64,000 bases of DNA from a virus. Positions 1-9,157 of the stretch are shown piece after piece (the stretch's first letter is position 1; each line of letters opens with the position of its first letter). The stretch covers positions 64,734 through 128,733 of IMG/VR virus record IMGVR_UViG_3300030110_003801; one strand, 5' to 3'. The notes below the pieces were generated by a model. It was not told the origin of the DNA. It was given only the letters and a program-made list of their open reading frames with translations, and made no database searches. The position numbers were made by a program, and so were the translations under genes.

Positions 1-61
1 TGTTTTGCGCTACTGTGTTTTTACTCGGGTCTAACCAAGACTTTGAACTGTATGTTGACAT
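1..61 (-). CDS. Start of a virion-module gene, cut by the window edge
   Basis: An ATG on the minus strand at 61-59 opens a frame that stays open to the left edge; the readable protein begins MSTYSSKSWLDPSK. It starts 13 bases after the stop of the upstream gene (74-784), the same tight spacing as the rest of this operon, which is why I accept it. Only about 20 residues are visible, too few to name it. Confidence 0.5.
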   Translation of the reverse strand, partial: MSTYSSKSWLDPSKNTVAQN

Positions 62-73
62 GTTAAAAATTTT

Positions 74-784
74 TTATACTTCTTCTATTCTACTTAATAT
101 CGCCTCTCTCAAGGTGTCGTCTGATGCGATTTTCGCAATAGACTTAGGTTCGCTATTGCCTAAAGATACTTTAGTCTTGTTGAGGTTTGCCTCAAACAAA
201 AATCCTTTCTTTAGTATAACTCCTTTATTTAGTGCCTCCTTAAAAACAGCAGTGTTTGCAATTTCAGGAGTATCTGCTTTATCGTTAAAATCTCTATACT
301 GTAGCCTAGCATATTCCAAAACTGTAGCATGCTGAACCTCCGGGTCTTCATCAAAACAACCAACGTATAGAGCCATTTGTTTTAGTTTATCTCCTGTGCC
401 ATAAAGCTCAAGAGCATAATTTTCTGCTTTATTTCTTTCTTTAGTTTCCTCTATCGCTACCTTAGCGTCTCTCTTAAGGTTGTATTCGTAAAACATTCCC
501 TCTCTATCACAGATAGGACTTCCTTTACAATACGGAGAGTTTTTAAGGAACTCAACAAAACTTCTTCCTTCAACATCTTTTTTGTTTAAAGGAATGGTAA
601 TCATTCTTTTACCGGCAGGAAATTTTATTAATGCAAGGACATCCCTACCGTCTCTTTTGTCCACAACTAGCTTTTGTTCTTCGCCATTTTCGTCGTTATA
701 TTTAGCAGTAAATTGCCATAACGCTGTTCTTGGCTCGTGCAATACAAATTTTGCAAATCTTTTCTTAATCTTTCTTTGTGACAT
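74..784 (-). CDS. Hypothetical protein downstream of the capsid gene
   Basis: A 236-residue soluble, charged protein that I do not recognise. It has no signal peptide or membrane segment. Two short stretches (residues about 85-95 and 139-145) hold cysteines. It sits directly downstream of the major capsid gene on the same strand, a place where tailed phages often encode head-decoration, head-completion or neck proteins, but the sequence itself does not show which. A terminator-like hairpin lies between it and the capsid gene, so it is probably expressed at a lower level by read-through. The role is inferred from position only. Confidence 0.75.
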   Translation of the reverse strand: MSQRKIKKRFAKFVLHEPRTALWQFTAKYNDENGEEQKLVVDKRDGRDVLALIKFPAGKRMITIPLNKKDVEGRSFVEFLKNSPYCKGSPICDREGMFYEYNLKRDAKVAIEETKERNKAENYALELYGTGDKLKQMALYVGCFDEDPEVQHATVLEYARLQYRDFNDKADTPEIANTAVFKEALNKGVILKKGFLFEANLNKTKVSLGNSEPKSIAKIASDDTLREAILSRIEEV

Positions 785-816
785 TTCTTATTTTTTTTTG
801 TGTTTCTTATTATTAC

Positions 817-848
817 TTAAAAAAGAGGGAGAGCAGAACCCTCCCCCC
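817..848 (-). terminator. Intrinsic terminator after the capsid gene
   Basis: Read on the minus strand, a GAGGG/CCCTC stem (arms at 839-843 and 825-829) is followed at once by a run of six T (824-819). It lies 18 bases beyond the stop of the capsid gene. It probably causes partial termination so that capsid mRNA is more abundant than downstream mRNA. Confidence 0.7.
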
Positions 849-865
849 TAACAATTATGGAAAAA

Positions 866-2281
866 TTATGCACTAATAGAGTAAAGCGCTCCGTGCTGAT
901 TTAAGTTTCTAACACAAACAGCGATGTCTGACAACATGTGAGTTGCAACACCATCTTTTCCGTTAGCTACCTTAGCAGTATCGCCCATCATTCCGTCTTC
1001 ATACTTATACATGAACTTTCTTTGCTGACCATCAAGCTCCTTGTACTTAAGAGAAATTAATTTATTTCCTCTTTGAGAACCAAGGTTTAGCCACAATGAG
1101 AAGTTAGAATAATTGATTTTAGTTGCTGTAGGGTCACCTGTGTGAGGTAAAGTTTGAGCATCATCAAACGTTGGGTAGTGTACAAAGTGAATTGTACAAT
1201 CCATAAATTTGTATGCGTTTAATGAAATACCAACCATGTTTGCGCTTCCAAAAGAACCATAGTTAATAGCTCCTCCTGTATGGTACTCCTTTAATGCAGC
1301 GTGTGCATCAGACAAAAACTCCATTCCACAGAAAACAACATACTCAGTTGCAGGAGAAGAAATTCTCAATGCAGTAATGTGAGCCTGAATAGCAGCTTCA
1401 TTAACACCACCTGCATACTGAGAAGTAATACCTCCACTTGCTTTAAGGATTGCAGTAACAATACCCTCAGTAGTTTGAGTATCAGTTCCACTTGCAGAAA
1501 GATGCTCGAACATAATAGTGTTCTCTCTATCTCTAGCGAACTCATCCATTTCGATTAACTCTTGCTCGTAAGCCCAAGATTTACCACCGTTTAAGTAAGT
1601 TCTGTTAGTAAGTGCTTTACCTGAAATGTAAGTAGAACGTCTTGTAACCTGTAATTGGTTGTATCTTTCGTTCGGTAAGTAAAGACGACCTTGTGGTGCG
1701 TCAGAGTACTCTCCGAAAACACTTCCGATATGTCCAATTTGGTCTCCGTTAGCAATATCTTCAACCCCTGATGGGTTAATGTTAGTTGAGCCTACCGAAG
1801 CATCATAATTAACTTTAGTTATGGTAATAGTCTGAACACCACCTGCTTCAGCAACATTAGTAACTCTAAAAGAAGTACCTGTTTCACTTCTAACAGTATC
1901 TCCTACTAGGAAGTAACCATCTCCGGCAGCCGCTGCTGTGAAGTCTGTTGAAACAGTAACAGAGGCTGCATTAGCTCCTGATAAAGTACTAATTTCAGTA
2001 ATTGTTGCTCCTAAACGAGTTCTGTCCATTTCAGACCAAGAAAATACATCTTGTCCGATTCCTTCGTATCTACCAATTCTCTCAAGGATAGCAGTAGCTA
2101 AATACTGAGGATACTGATAAGATAAAAAGTCTGAATGCTCAGGCTCTAAAATACCTGATGCGAAAATATAACCACCTTCTCCTCTACCGATTCTTACGTC
2201 AGCAGCTTGAGAGGTTGATTTTGCCGCTTTACCTGTTGATATAGCGTCAATTTGTCCTTGACTTGGATTTCCAAATGCCAT
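866..2281 (-). CDS. Major capsid protein
   Basis: A 471-residue protein read as the shell-forming major capsid protein. The call rests on place and composition. It lies directly downstream of an acidic scaffold-like gene, the portal and terminase follow upstream in the same operon, and a strong terminator follows it. The protein is neutral, Ala/Gly/Thr-rich, without membrane segments, and of the length usual for HK97-fold capsid proteins. The middle (about 95-170) is rich in Thr/Val/Gly and could be an inserted beta domain (inference). Residues 220-260 form a charged helix-like stretch. I do not see a motif that proves the fold. The start is ATG at 2281, 24 bases from the scaffold stop. Confidence 0.8.
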   Translation of the reverse strand: MAFGNPSQGQIDAISTGKAAKSTSQAADVRIGRGEGGYIFASGILEPEHSDFLSYQYPQYLATAILERIGRYEGIGQDVFSWSEMDRTRLGATITEISTLSGANAASVTVSTDFTAAAAGDGYFLVGDTVRSETGTSFRVTNVAEAGGVQTITITKVNYDASVGSTNINPSGVEDIANGDQIGHIGSVFGEYSDAPQGRLYLPNERYNQLQVTRRSTYISGKALTNRTYLNGGKSWAYEQELIEMDEFARDRENTIMFEHLSASGTDTQTTEGIVTAILKASGGITSQYAGGVNEAAIQAHITALRISSPATEYVVFCGMEFLSDAHAALKEYHTGGAINYGSFGSANMVGISLNAYKFMDCTIHFVHYPTFDDAQTLPHTGDPTATKINYSNFSLWLNLGSQRGNKLISLKYKELDGQQRKFMYKYEDGMMGDTAKVANGKDGVATHMLSDIAVCVRNLNQHGALYSISA

Positions 2282-2305
2282 GATTAAAAAATTTTAATTA
2301 ATAAA

Positions 2306-3481
2306 TTATTTTGGACCACCCTTTTTCAAATCGTTGAAATAATCTCCAAACGCTGTGGTCTCTTTTTTCGTTGGAGCTACAAACTGTCCGTTATTACTTC
2401 TTACCTGTGGATTAGAAGCTTCATCGAAGACTTCTTTTTTCCCCTTATTAGTGGCTCTTGAAATATTAACTTTCATTATCTCTTTTATGTTCGACAACAG
2501 ATAGGCGTTTTCAACCATGCGTTTATGGTCAGGCTTGCCGTCTGTGTAAAACAAGTTTTTCATAAAGTTTCCGGTAGTGAGTTCATCATATAAACTCTTC
2601 TTCTTTCCTGATGTCAACTTAACTCCATAAAGAGAGTCAATAGAATCTAAAGAAGAACGAATCTTAGCATCAGTGTCGATTTTTTTCTTAGCAGCGTCCT
2701 GTCTAATCTTGTCCATCGCCTGTTGTTGCTCTTGATTGAGTTGGGTTCTAATTTGGTCAGCTTGGAGCCTTTTTTGTACAGGGTCCATATCTGCCATATA
2801 CTTATTCATGTTTTCAACATCATCACCAAAAACAGGTTTAAGTTGAATAGCGGCTATTAGCTCGTCGTCTCCAACTAAACTCCAATCGGTTTGGCTTAAT
2901 CCTAAAAATTCTTGATAATCCCCACCGTTCTTAGCGATTTCGTTAGCTTGAGCAAGTCTTTCATCTGCAAACTGAGGTTCCTTAGAAAGTTCTTCAACCT
3001 TCTGCTTGTACTCCTCGTTTTGCTGACGAATAGTTTCAAACTCCTTAACAATGTCTCCCTCTCTTCCTGATTCTATTCCTAAAGCTTTGCTTAAAGTTGA
3101 ATAGTCAACCGAGGAGGTTTCTTCGTTAGTAGTTGTAGCGCCCTCGCTGTCGTCATCCCACCAATTTTTTTCTTCAATACCGTCAGAACTTCCACTATCA
3201 TCAGACTCCTCATTTTGAGAATTATTGTCCTCGATAGAATTTTCAGCGTTGCTGTTATCTAATTCTTGAGTGGATTCTTCGTTCTTTGGCTGTTCTTGAG
3301 CCTCTTGTGTTTCTTGTGTTTCTTGAGGTTCTTGCGAACTAGCTTCTGAAGTTTCTTGGTTACTTGACTGCTCTTCTTGAGCTGAGGTTTCTTGTGATTG
3401 CGTTTCTTGTGAAGCGTTTGACTCAACATTGGAGCCTTGCTTTGCAAGCATATCCGCAATCGGATTTTCACTTTGTTCCAT
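2306..3481 (-). CDS. Scaffolding-like acidic protein
   Basis: A 391-residue protein whose first 120 residues are almost only Glu, Gln, Ser, Asn and Thr (many QE, ET and EE pairs), followed by long charged helices (about 140-290) that look like coiled coil, and a basic C-terminal tail ending in GGPK. An acidic disordered N-terminus, helical body and basic C-terminus, next to the capsid gene, is the usual pattern of a capsid scaffolding protein, which nucleates shell assembly and then leaves or is degraded. The low-complexity N-terminus is encoded by CAA/GAA-type tandem repeats (about 3240-3400). A TTGTATATT element lies at 3496-3504, just upstream of the ATG. Confidence 0.7.
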   Translation of the reverse strand: MEQSENPIADMLAKQGSNVESNASQETQSQETSAQEEQSSNQETSEASSQEPQETQETQEAQEQPKNEESTQELDNSNAENSIEDNNSQNEESDDSGSSDGIEEKNWWDDDSEGATTTNEETSSVDYSTLSKALGIESGREGDIVKEFETIRQQNEEYKQKVEELSKEPQFADERLAQANEIAKNGGDYQEFLGLSQTDWSLVGDDELIAAIQLKPVFGDDVENMNKYMADMDPVQKRLQADQIRTQLNQEQQQAMDKIRQDAAKKKIDTDAKIRSSLDSIDSLYGVKLTSGKKKSLYDELTTGNFMKNLFYTDGKPDHKRMVENAYLLSNIKEIMKVNISRATNKGKKEVFDEASNPQVRSNNGQFVAPTKKETTAFGDYFNDLKKGGPK

Positions 3482-3525
3482 TATTATCCGTTTTAAATAT
3501 ACAAATTATTACTTATGCGTTGCAA

Positions 3526-3810
3526 CTATTTTTTGTTTCTTTTAGCCTTCTGACGCTCTATGTAAGCGTTAGCGGACCTCATACTCTTACTTGGTTGTTG
3601 AGCAACATGTGTTATTATTGACACTTGCTCTTTTGGTTGACCAACATTAGCTTTTGGGTCTGCCGAAACAGATTTAGTTGCTTTCTTTTTAATTGCTTTC
3701 TTAACTCCTGCCGCCACACCTTTAGATGTATCTACAGTTTCTCCACCAACTTTAATAGTTGATTTTTTCTTACTTGTTACTTTCTTTTTAGTTGTTGCTT
3801 TCTTTTCCAT
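3526..3810 (-). CDS. Small very basic lysine-rich protein
   Basis: A 94-residue protein with Lys in most of the first 50 positions (KKATTKKK, KKKVTSKKK, KKAIKKKATK) and a shorter basic C-terminal tail. Such composition is typical of proteins that bind DNA by charge. It is the first of three consecutive lysine-rich genes between scaffold and portal genes, so it is probably packaged with or loaded onto the phage DNA (inference). Low complexity makes homology claims unsafe. Confidence 0.7.
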   Translation of the reverse strand: MEKKATTKKKVTSKKKSTIKVGGETVDTSKGVAAGVKKAIKKKATKSVSADPKANVGQPKEQVSIITHVAQQPSKSMRSANAYIERQKAKRNKK

Positions 3811-3829
3811 TTTACTTATTATTTATTGA

Positions 3830-4438
3830 CTATTTCTTTTTCTTCTTTAATCTATTTGGTCTTTTAGTTCCGAAAGCAGCTCCTTTGATATTTGCTTTCA
3901 TACGGTCTTTATATTTAGTAACGTCAAGTCCTTTTTTAGTAATCTTATCTCCTATTCTGTGAGTTTTCTCATTAGTATAAGATTCACTTATCTCGTTATG
4001 AGACTTACTTGCAAACATTTTTGTATCAGTACCACCGTACTTACCCTTAACTTTTTTAGTCTTCCATTTAGCGTCAAAATAAGCATCATTCCTTGCTTTT
4101 TCTAACTGCTTATCAGTCATTTTTAATGCTTTCTCTTCAGCGGTTTGAGTGGTGTACCTCTTACCGTTGTACATGAAGGTCTTCTTCCCGCTTTTCCTAG
4201 CTGTAGAAAAGGCATTTCTGAAAGTTTGTTTCTTAATTACAGGCTTCTTAGCTACAACCTTCTTAGCCTTAGCTACAACCTTCTTAGCCTTAGCTACAGG
4301 CTTCTTAGCTACAGGCTTCTTAGCTACAGGCTTCTTAGCTACAACCTTCTTAGCCTTAGCTACAACCTTCTTAGCTACAACCTTCTTGGTTGTGGTTTTT
4401 TTCTTTTCAGGTTTTTTATAATTAACTCCTCCGGGCAT
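3830..4438 (-). CDS. Histone H1-like lysine/alanine-repeat protein
   Basis: A 202-residue basic protein. Residues about 18-70 are tandem repeats of KKPVAKKPVAK and AKAKKVVAK type, the same composition as the tails of eukaryotic histone H1 and bacterial Hc1/HU-tail proteins, which condense DNA. The second half (about 75-202) is less repetitive and ends in a basic RPNRLKKKKK tail. The DNA shows 15-base tandem repeats at about 4245-4385. The gene lies in the head operon between scaffold and portal, so a role in condensing packaged or injected DNA fits, but is not proven. Open frames on the opposite strand are leucine-rich shadows of the repeat. Confidence 0.75.
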   Translation of the reverse strand: MPGGVNYKKPEKKKTTTKKVVAKKVVAKAKKVVAKKPVAKKPVAKKPVAKAKKVVAKAKKVVAKKPVIKKQTFRNAFSTARKSGKKTFMYNGKRYTTQTAEEKALKMTDKQLEKARNDAYFDAKWKTKKVKGKYGGTDTKMFASKSHNEISESYTNEKTHRIGDKITKKGLDVTKYKDRMKANIKGAAFGTKRPNRLKKKKK

Positions 4439-4472
4439 AGCTTATCGTTTTTTAATTATTGCTTTTTTCTTA

Positions 4473-5075
4473 CTATTTATTTCCTGTTTTTTTCTTTTTA
4501 GCTCTAGCTTTTGCTTCAGCCATTCTCTTCTTTTTCAAAGCCTCTTGATAAGTCGTCCTAGTAGTATTTCCTACAAAATTAGTTCTTGTTGACTTTACCC
4601 CTGTTTTACTTGGTCCCGGAATTTTATTGTTAGCAGCAGCAGCCCTTTTCTTAGCAATCTGTTGTTTTTGAGCTACAGTCTTTTTTGGTTTAGGCTTGTC
4701 AGGTTGGGATACTTTATATTTTTTAGCTTCAGTAACAGCTTTCTTTTTAGCTTTGGCTTTAGCTTCAGCCATTTTCTTCTTTTTCAAAGCCTCTTGATAA
4801 GATGCTCTTGTCCGATGTCCTCTTACCCCTGTTTTACTTGGTCCCGGTATTTTATTGTCAGAAGCAGCAGCTCTTTTTTTAGCTATTTGTTTTTTTTGGG
4901 CTACAGTTTTTGTTGTAGATTTTTGTTTTGTACCCATCTCGTTCTTCTTCTGCTTTGACTTAATAGCTTTCTGTTTGTCTCTCAAAGCTTTTTTCTTAGC
5001 CTCTTCTCTTTTCTTGGCTTCTCTTTTTTTTGCTAGCGCTTTCCTTTTAGCGGCTACTGTTTTTGGGTCCGGCAT
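4473..5075 (-). CDS. Lysine/alanine-rich protein with internal duplication
   Basis: A 200-residue basic, helix-prone protein (KKREAKKREEAKKKALR near the N-terminus). It holds two copies of a block of about 60 residues, each containing KTVAQKxQIAKKRAAA, then NKIPGPSKTGV, then YQEALKKKxMAEAKAxAKKK. The duplication is also plain in the DNA (about 4500-4670 and 4735-4900). It belongs to the same basic-protein cluster as the two downstream genes and ends five bases before... the portal stop region, as part of one operon. Likely a DNA- or capsid-interior-binding protein (inference). Confidence 0.72.
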   Translation of the reverse strand: MPDPKTVAAKRKALAKKREAKKREEAKKKALRDKQKAIKSKQKKNEMGTKQKSTTKTVAQKKQIAKKRAAASDNKIPGPSKTGVRGHRTRASYQEALKKKKMAEAKAKAKKKAVTEAKKYKVSQPDKPKPKKTVAQKQQIAKKRAAAANNKIPGPSKTGVKSTRTNFVGNTTRTTYQEALKKKRMAEAKARAKKKKTGNK

Positions 5076-5079
5076 AATG

Positions 5080-7203
5080 TTATCCTTTTAAACGTTCTTT
5101 TAATACAGTCTCTTTCATCCTGTTTTGATGACCTTGTTCAGAGCTTTGTGCAAGTCTCTGACCTTTCATTTGTTCTTCAGCCATTTTCATTTGCTGTTGT
5201 TGTTGCATCATTTGCTGTTGGCTTTGCGCCCTTGCCTGCTCTTGCTGTTGCATAGCTTGCATTTCAGCTCCCTGTCGTTCCTTATTTCTCTTATCTATAA
5301 TTCTCTTTAACTTTCTTATTGCATAATCTACGTCTTTAGAATCTCTTATAAAGTCTAAAGCATCAGATATATTTATTTCTTTAGTTTGGATAGCCGCAGT
5401 TAGCATTTCTTGGAACTGCCTAGCTTCACTTAACATAGGAGGAATGACCTCTATGAAAACACCATAATCGTTTAGGTGTAGGTCAATATCACTGTTAAGA
5501 AAATCTACAGCCGAATCCCCAATTATAGGAGCAAAAATATCCTTGTCGTGTCCGTAAGTTATCTTTACAAGACCCGCAAGATTATTCATTATCTCTTCGC
5601 TAAAAGCGTTAAAAGCAGAGAACATTGGCTCTGTAGATGTTTGTGAAGACATTATTGCCGACTGCGTAACACCTACGGCTTGTGAGGCGGGAGTGTTACC
5701 CATTCTTTCAGCATTAATACCCGAAACCTCATTCATCTCTTCGTCAATCATTCGGCTAAAAGTAATGTACTGACCAATAGATTGAGAAAGAGTCATGTCA
5801 AACTCATTAAAAGCTTGACCGGGCGAATGAATTCCATCCTTTTTAGAATTGTAAACACCTATACCTGAAGTCTTTAGGTAATAAAGTACTTCTTCTATAT
5901 TCCACCCTTCAGGAATCTGAGAGATGTCATACATAAATCCTTTAGAGCCTGCTCTGTTCATAGCTAACTGCATGTTATACAGAGCTATATTCTTGAACTT
6001 TTGAAGACCCTTCATTAGGTCAACTTTAGACACGCTTTTGTTATTGGTAAAACCATGACAAAGCGAGGAGTAGGAGGATTTTGTGTCGTATATATCATCG
6101 ACACTTCTTGGCATATTCTCCCTAAAACCAAAATTCCGCACCACGCAACCTCCTATAAGAGAACCCTTTCTCCAAGCTTTAATATCCTTTTGGACACAAT
6201 CTTTTCCTTTGTAGTTATCTTTAACCTTTTTATAGTGTTCGTTTCCGAATTTATCTACTGACTTTTTACGCTTAAGCCTCTTAGTATCAAGCCATTCTGC
6301 GTGAAAAACCAATACCTTCATGTCACTGCCCGATCCGGTGACATATTCTAAGGTTGTTTCAGAGCTATTGTTCAAAAAGTTATTGACTTCGCTTGAGCCT
6401 ACGTTTTGTATCTCTTCAACTTCTTTTTTAGTAAGGTTATATATTTGTTTAGCGTCTGCTAATGGAATGTATTGTATCTCTCCGAATCGAGTGCTGTCTG
6501 AAAGGAAATCATCTTTACAGCTTTCATCAAAGACCATGTATCTTGGGTCAATTCTTCTGTATGTTGGTAGTCCGTTTATTATTTCTGTTTTAACAAAACA
6601 CCTACCTGTTATGATTAAATCTTTGTAAACGTCTAACCTAACCATTTCCCACTTGTACTTCCTGATTAAGTATCTTAAAGCCGCCTCCATAACTAATTCC
6701 GACTTCCCTTTGTACTCGGTAGCCATAAAATCATCAAGCTCCTCTTCAGTCTCAGGCAGGTTTTCCACGGGAGCAGTAGGCAAACCCGAAGCAAACTCTA
6801 ACTCTTCCAAGTCTTCTTTAATATGAATTTTACCTAGCTTTTGATTTCTTATTTTTAGCTTTTCAGCTATAGCGTCTTTATTTATAGCTTTAGCTTGCAC
6901 TTGAAATCCTTTGGCACTTAACTCGCCAATAAGGGTATCTACTTTAACTCTAATCTTGTTGTAATTAATCCAAATAGCAGGAAGAGTGTCGCCATTGTCG
7001 GATTCTTGTAGGAAGTTTACTTCTTCAGTGGTTTGGGTTCCATCATAAAAATCATAAGACTCTTGCATAGTCCTATAAGAGAACTCATAACGCCCATCTA
7101 CAGCGTCGTTAATAATCCCTTTGATAAAATCTTTGTGCCACTGCTCGTCTTTCTTTGAGTCAGGTAAAGATAAATCAGGGTACCCGTCTGAGAATCTACC
7201 CAT
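5080..7203 (-). CDS. Portal protein
   Basis: A 707-residue protein read as the dodecameric portal through which DNA is packaged and ejected. The support is its size, its place between terminase and scaffold/capsid genes, and features typical of podovirus and crAss-like portals: an N-terminal part with YxxFYDGTQ and a following WINYNKIRVKVDTLIGE stretch, a central region with DPRYMVFDE, and a long Gln/Met-rich coiled-coil C-terminus (about 640-707: QQQEQARAQSQQQMMQQQQQ) like the barrel helix of P22-type portals. The start at 7203 lies 50 bases beyond a TTGTATATT element at 7253-7261. Confidence 0.85.
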   Translation of the reverse strand: MGRFSDGYPDLSLPDSKKDEQWHKDFIKGIINDAVDGRYEFSYRTMQESYDFYDGTQTTEEVNFLQESDNGDTLPAIWINYNKIRVKVDTLIGELSAKGFQVQAKAINKDAIAEKLKIRNQKLGKIHIKEDLEELEFASGLPTAPVENLPETEEELDDFMATEYKGKSELVMEAALRYLIRKYKWEMVRLDVYKDLIITGRCFVKTEIINGLPTYRRIDPRYMVFDESCKDDFLSDSTRFGEIQYIPLADAKQIYNLTKKEVEEIQNVGSSEVNNFLNNSSETTLEYVTGSGSDMKVLVFHAEWLDTKRLKRKKSVDKFGNEHYKKVKDNYKGKDCVQKDIKAWRKGSLIGGCVVRNFGFRENMPRSVDDIYDTKSSYSSLCHGFTNNKSVSKVDLMKGLQKFKNIALYNMQLAMNRAGSKGFMYDISQIPEGWNIEEVLYYLKTSGIGVYNSKKDGIHSPGQAFNEFDMTLSQSIGQYITFSRMIDEEMNEVSGINAERMGNTPASQAVGVTQSAIMSSQTSTEPMFSAFNAFSEEIMNNLAGLVKITYGHDKDIFAPIIGDSAVDFLNSDIDLHLNDYGVFIEVIPPMLSEARQFQEMLTAAIQTKEINISDALDFIRDSKDVDYAIRKLKRIIDKRNKERQGAEMQAMQQQEQARAQSQQQMMQQQQQMKMAEEQMKGQRLAQSSEQGHQNRMKETVLKERLKG

Positions 7204-7261
7204 TATGTAAAAGCCTTTTCAAGTGAGGAATTTCAAAAAAGAAATTCGTTACAATATACAA

Positions 7262-9157
7262 TTACTTTTTAACTCTAACAAGTCTGCCGTTTATTTTCCT
7301 AATTCTAGTCTTAGGAAGCGCCCTAGCTATCTCTTCTTTAGAAAAATTCTTTTGGTAAGAATCCTCTAAAGACACTAATAGCCAACCAAATGCGATAGCA
7401 CGGTCAGTATTGCTTTCTCCGTATACGAGAAATTCTTCAAGTAGTTCCTTGTCGGGTATTAAATCACAAAAATCATCTGTGTAATGATTGATGCACCTCT
7501 CCATTTCTCTTGTAGATTGAACGGTTTTTCTTACTCCTAATTGTTTAGACTGTATCTTATTAAGCTTATTTATTGCAACAGGCTCAGGCTTAAGTAGGTA
7601 CAAGTACCCTGTGTCTTCATAATACTTAATCATTCCAAACCTGTTATTCTCTATGAGTATCTTTGGGGAGTTGTAATACAGCAAAGCCATAATGGACTGT
7701 TCGTAGTAATCATTGACTCTTTCAGGTCTATCAGTATATCCAAAAACTATCTTTGGAGGTCTTGTTCCTTTTTGATGGGAGCCAATATACATAGATAACT
7801 TAGACGCTCCTTTCTGAACAAAGTCATGGTCTGCGGGGTCACAACCTGCCTCATACTCCAAAGAAGAGTTTGGCTCTTCATAGATAATACACTGACCTGA
7901 TTTATCGTAATGACTGTTTGGTTCAAAGACAACTTTAGGTTCGCTTTGATTACCCCACCTAAACCTTCCTATCTTACTGAAAGAATCTTTTTCTTCCAAA
8001 GAACTAAGTTGTTGGGAAATCTTAATCATGTTACCGATTCCTGTACCGCCTTTAGATATAAAAGCCTCTTCAGCCCACAATGGATACTGTTGCTTAAACT
8101 CTAAAAGTTTTTTGGCGTTATCAAGCTTGGCAAGTTTAACTCTTTCTTTAAGAATCCATTTAACTGCGCCTTTAATATCGTCGTTTCCGTCTTTTTGAGA
8201 CATAAGACCTGCCCAACCCGGAAAGAAGAATCTGACTAAATCGTATATCTCATAATTCTTCCAAAACTCTTTTTGACCTACTCCAACTTTTGTTTGCTCT
8301 CCTGCTGTACCAAATAAAACAGGAATACCAACTCTTTTCGTTTCCTCCATAAGCGTGGGGACTCCCATAGACCAAATGGTTTCTATATTGGAAATCTTAC
8401 CTACCTCATCAACAACCATCTTACCTATCTGCTCTCCCTCAAAGCAAGAGTCCGTTGGAGCTTTACAATAGATTTCAGATTCGTTTCCGGATAAAGTCCT
8501 TTGCCCTAAAGCGTCCTCGTCCTTTCTAGCAAGTACAAACGTTTCCTGTGTTTTAGAAGAGAATGGGTGTTTTAAGAATGTTGGTAGCCGTTCATACATC
8601 TGATAAACCTTAGTCATCAAATCTTTGGCTGACGTTTCATCTTTAGATGTCATTCCAACTCTAAAGCCTTCTTTGAACAAAGCATCGTGTAAAGAATCAG
8701 CGGCTTGTTTCCAAGAGTAACCTCCTCGCCTTCTCTTAACGCAAATAATACCTTGTCCTTGATTGTATTCACCCCACTCACAGCTTTCTAGTATATGATA
8801 CCAAATAATATCGCTAACCCTAAAATCCGGTCTAATGAATCCTCCTGAAATGTTTTTTATAGAGCAGAAATGGTAATAGAAGTACATCTTACCCGGAATA
8901 CCATCGTGTCCTTGCTCACACCTACGAAGAAGTTCAAATTCCCACTTTTTTTTAAGCAGGTCGTTAGAGAATTTTATTTGAACACCCTTGCTATCGTAGA
9001 ATTTATTGTTATTCCAATGTCTTTTGTAAAGACCTTTAGTCCAACGAGGAAAATATTTTTCGGCTTCATTAACGTAATTGTCAATGTCCTCTTCAGATTT
9101 TATTTTTGGCAGGTCGTAGTACTGATACTTCCAACCTTTATCAACTTGAAAGTTCAT
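7262..9157 (-). CDS. terL: Terminase large subunit (packaging ATPase/nuclease)
   Basis: A 631-residue packaging motor. The N-terminal ATPase has a divergent Walker A loop near residues 139-150 (VKRRRGGYSWKQ) and a Walker B strand with catalytic carboxylate at about 246-251 (GKMVVDE), followed by a coupling-motif-like TxGE (residues 284-287). The C-terminal nuclease starts around residue 437 with the GCDPADHD strand, giving the first metal-binding Asp (D440) of the RNase H-like fold, and has further Asp residues in the YTDDFCDL region. It translocates and cuts concatemeric DNA at the portal. Its stop is 58 bases before the portal start, and its start overlaps the upstream gene by 17 bases. Confidence 0.9.
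   Translation of the reverse strand: MNFQVDKGWKYQYYDLPKIKSEEDIDNYVNEAEKYFPRWTKGLYKRHWNNNKFYDSKGVQIKFSNDLLKKKWEFELLRRCEQGHDGIPGKMYFYYHFCSIKNISGGFIRPDFRVSDIIWYHILESCEWGEYNQGQGIICVKRRRGGYSWKQAADSLHDALFKEGFRVGMTSKDETSAKDLMTKVYQMYERLPTFLKHPFSSKTQETFVLARKDEDALGQRTLSGNESEIYCKAPTDSCFEGEQIGKMVVDEVGKISNIETIWSMGVPTLMEETKRVGIPVLFGTAGEQTKVGVGQKEFWKNYEIYDLVRFFFPGWAGLMSQKDGNDDIKGAVKWILKERVKLAKLDNAKKLLEFKQQYPLWAEEAFISKGGTGIGNMIKISQQLSSLEEKDSFSKIGRFRWGNQSEPKVVFEPNSHYDKSGQCIIYEEPNSSLEYEAGCDPADHDFVQKGASKLSMYIGSHQKGTRPPKIVFGYTDRPERVNDYYEQSIMALLYYNSPKILIENNRFGMIKYYEDTGYLYLLKPEPVAINKLNKIQSKQLGVRKTVQSTREMERCINHYTDDFCDLIPDKELLEEFLVYGESNTDRAIAFGWLLVSLEDSYQKNFSKEEIARALPKTRIRKINGRLVRVKK

Noticed and set aside
4145-4501. 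Plus-strand frames opposite the lysine-rich genes
   Set aside because: They are leucine-rich mirror images of the AAG/GCT repeats of the real minus-strand genes.
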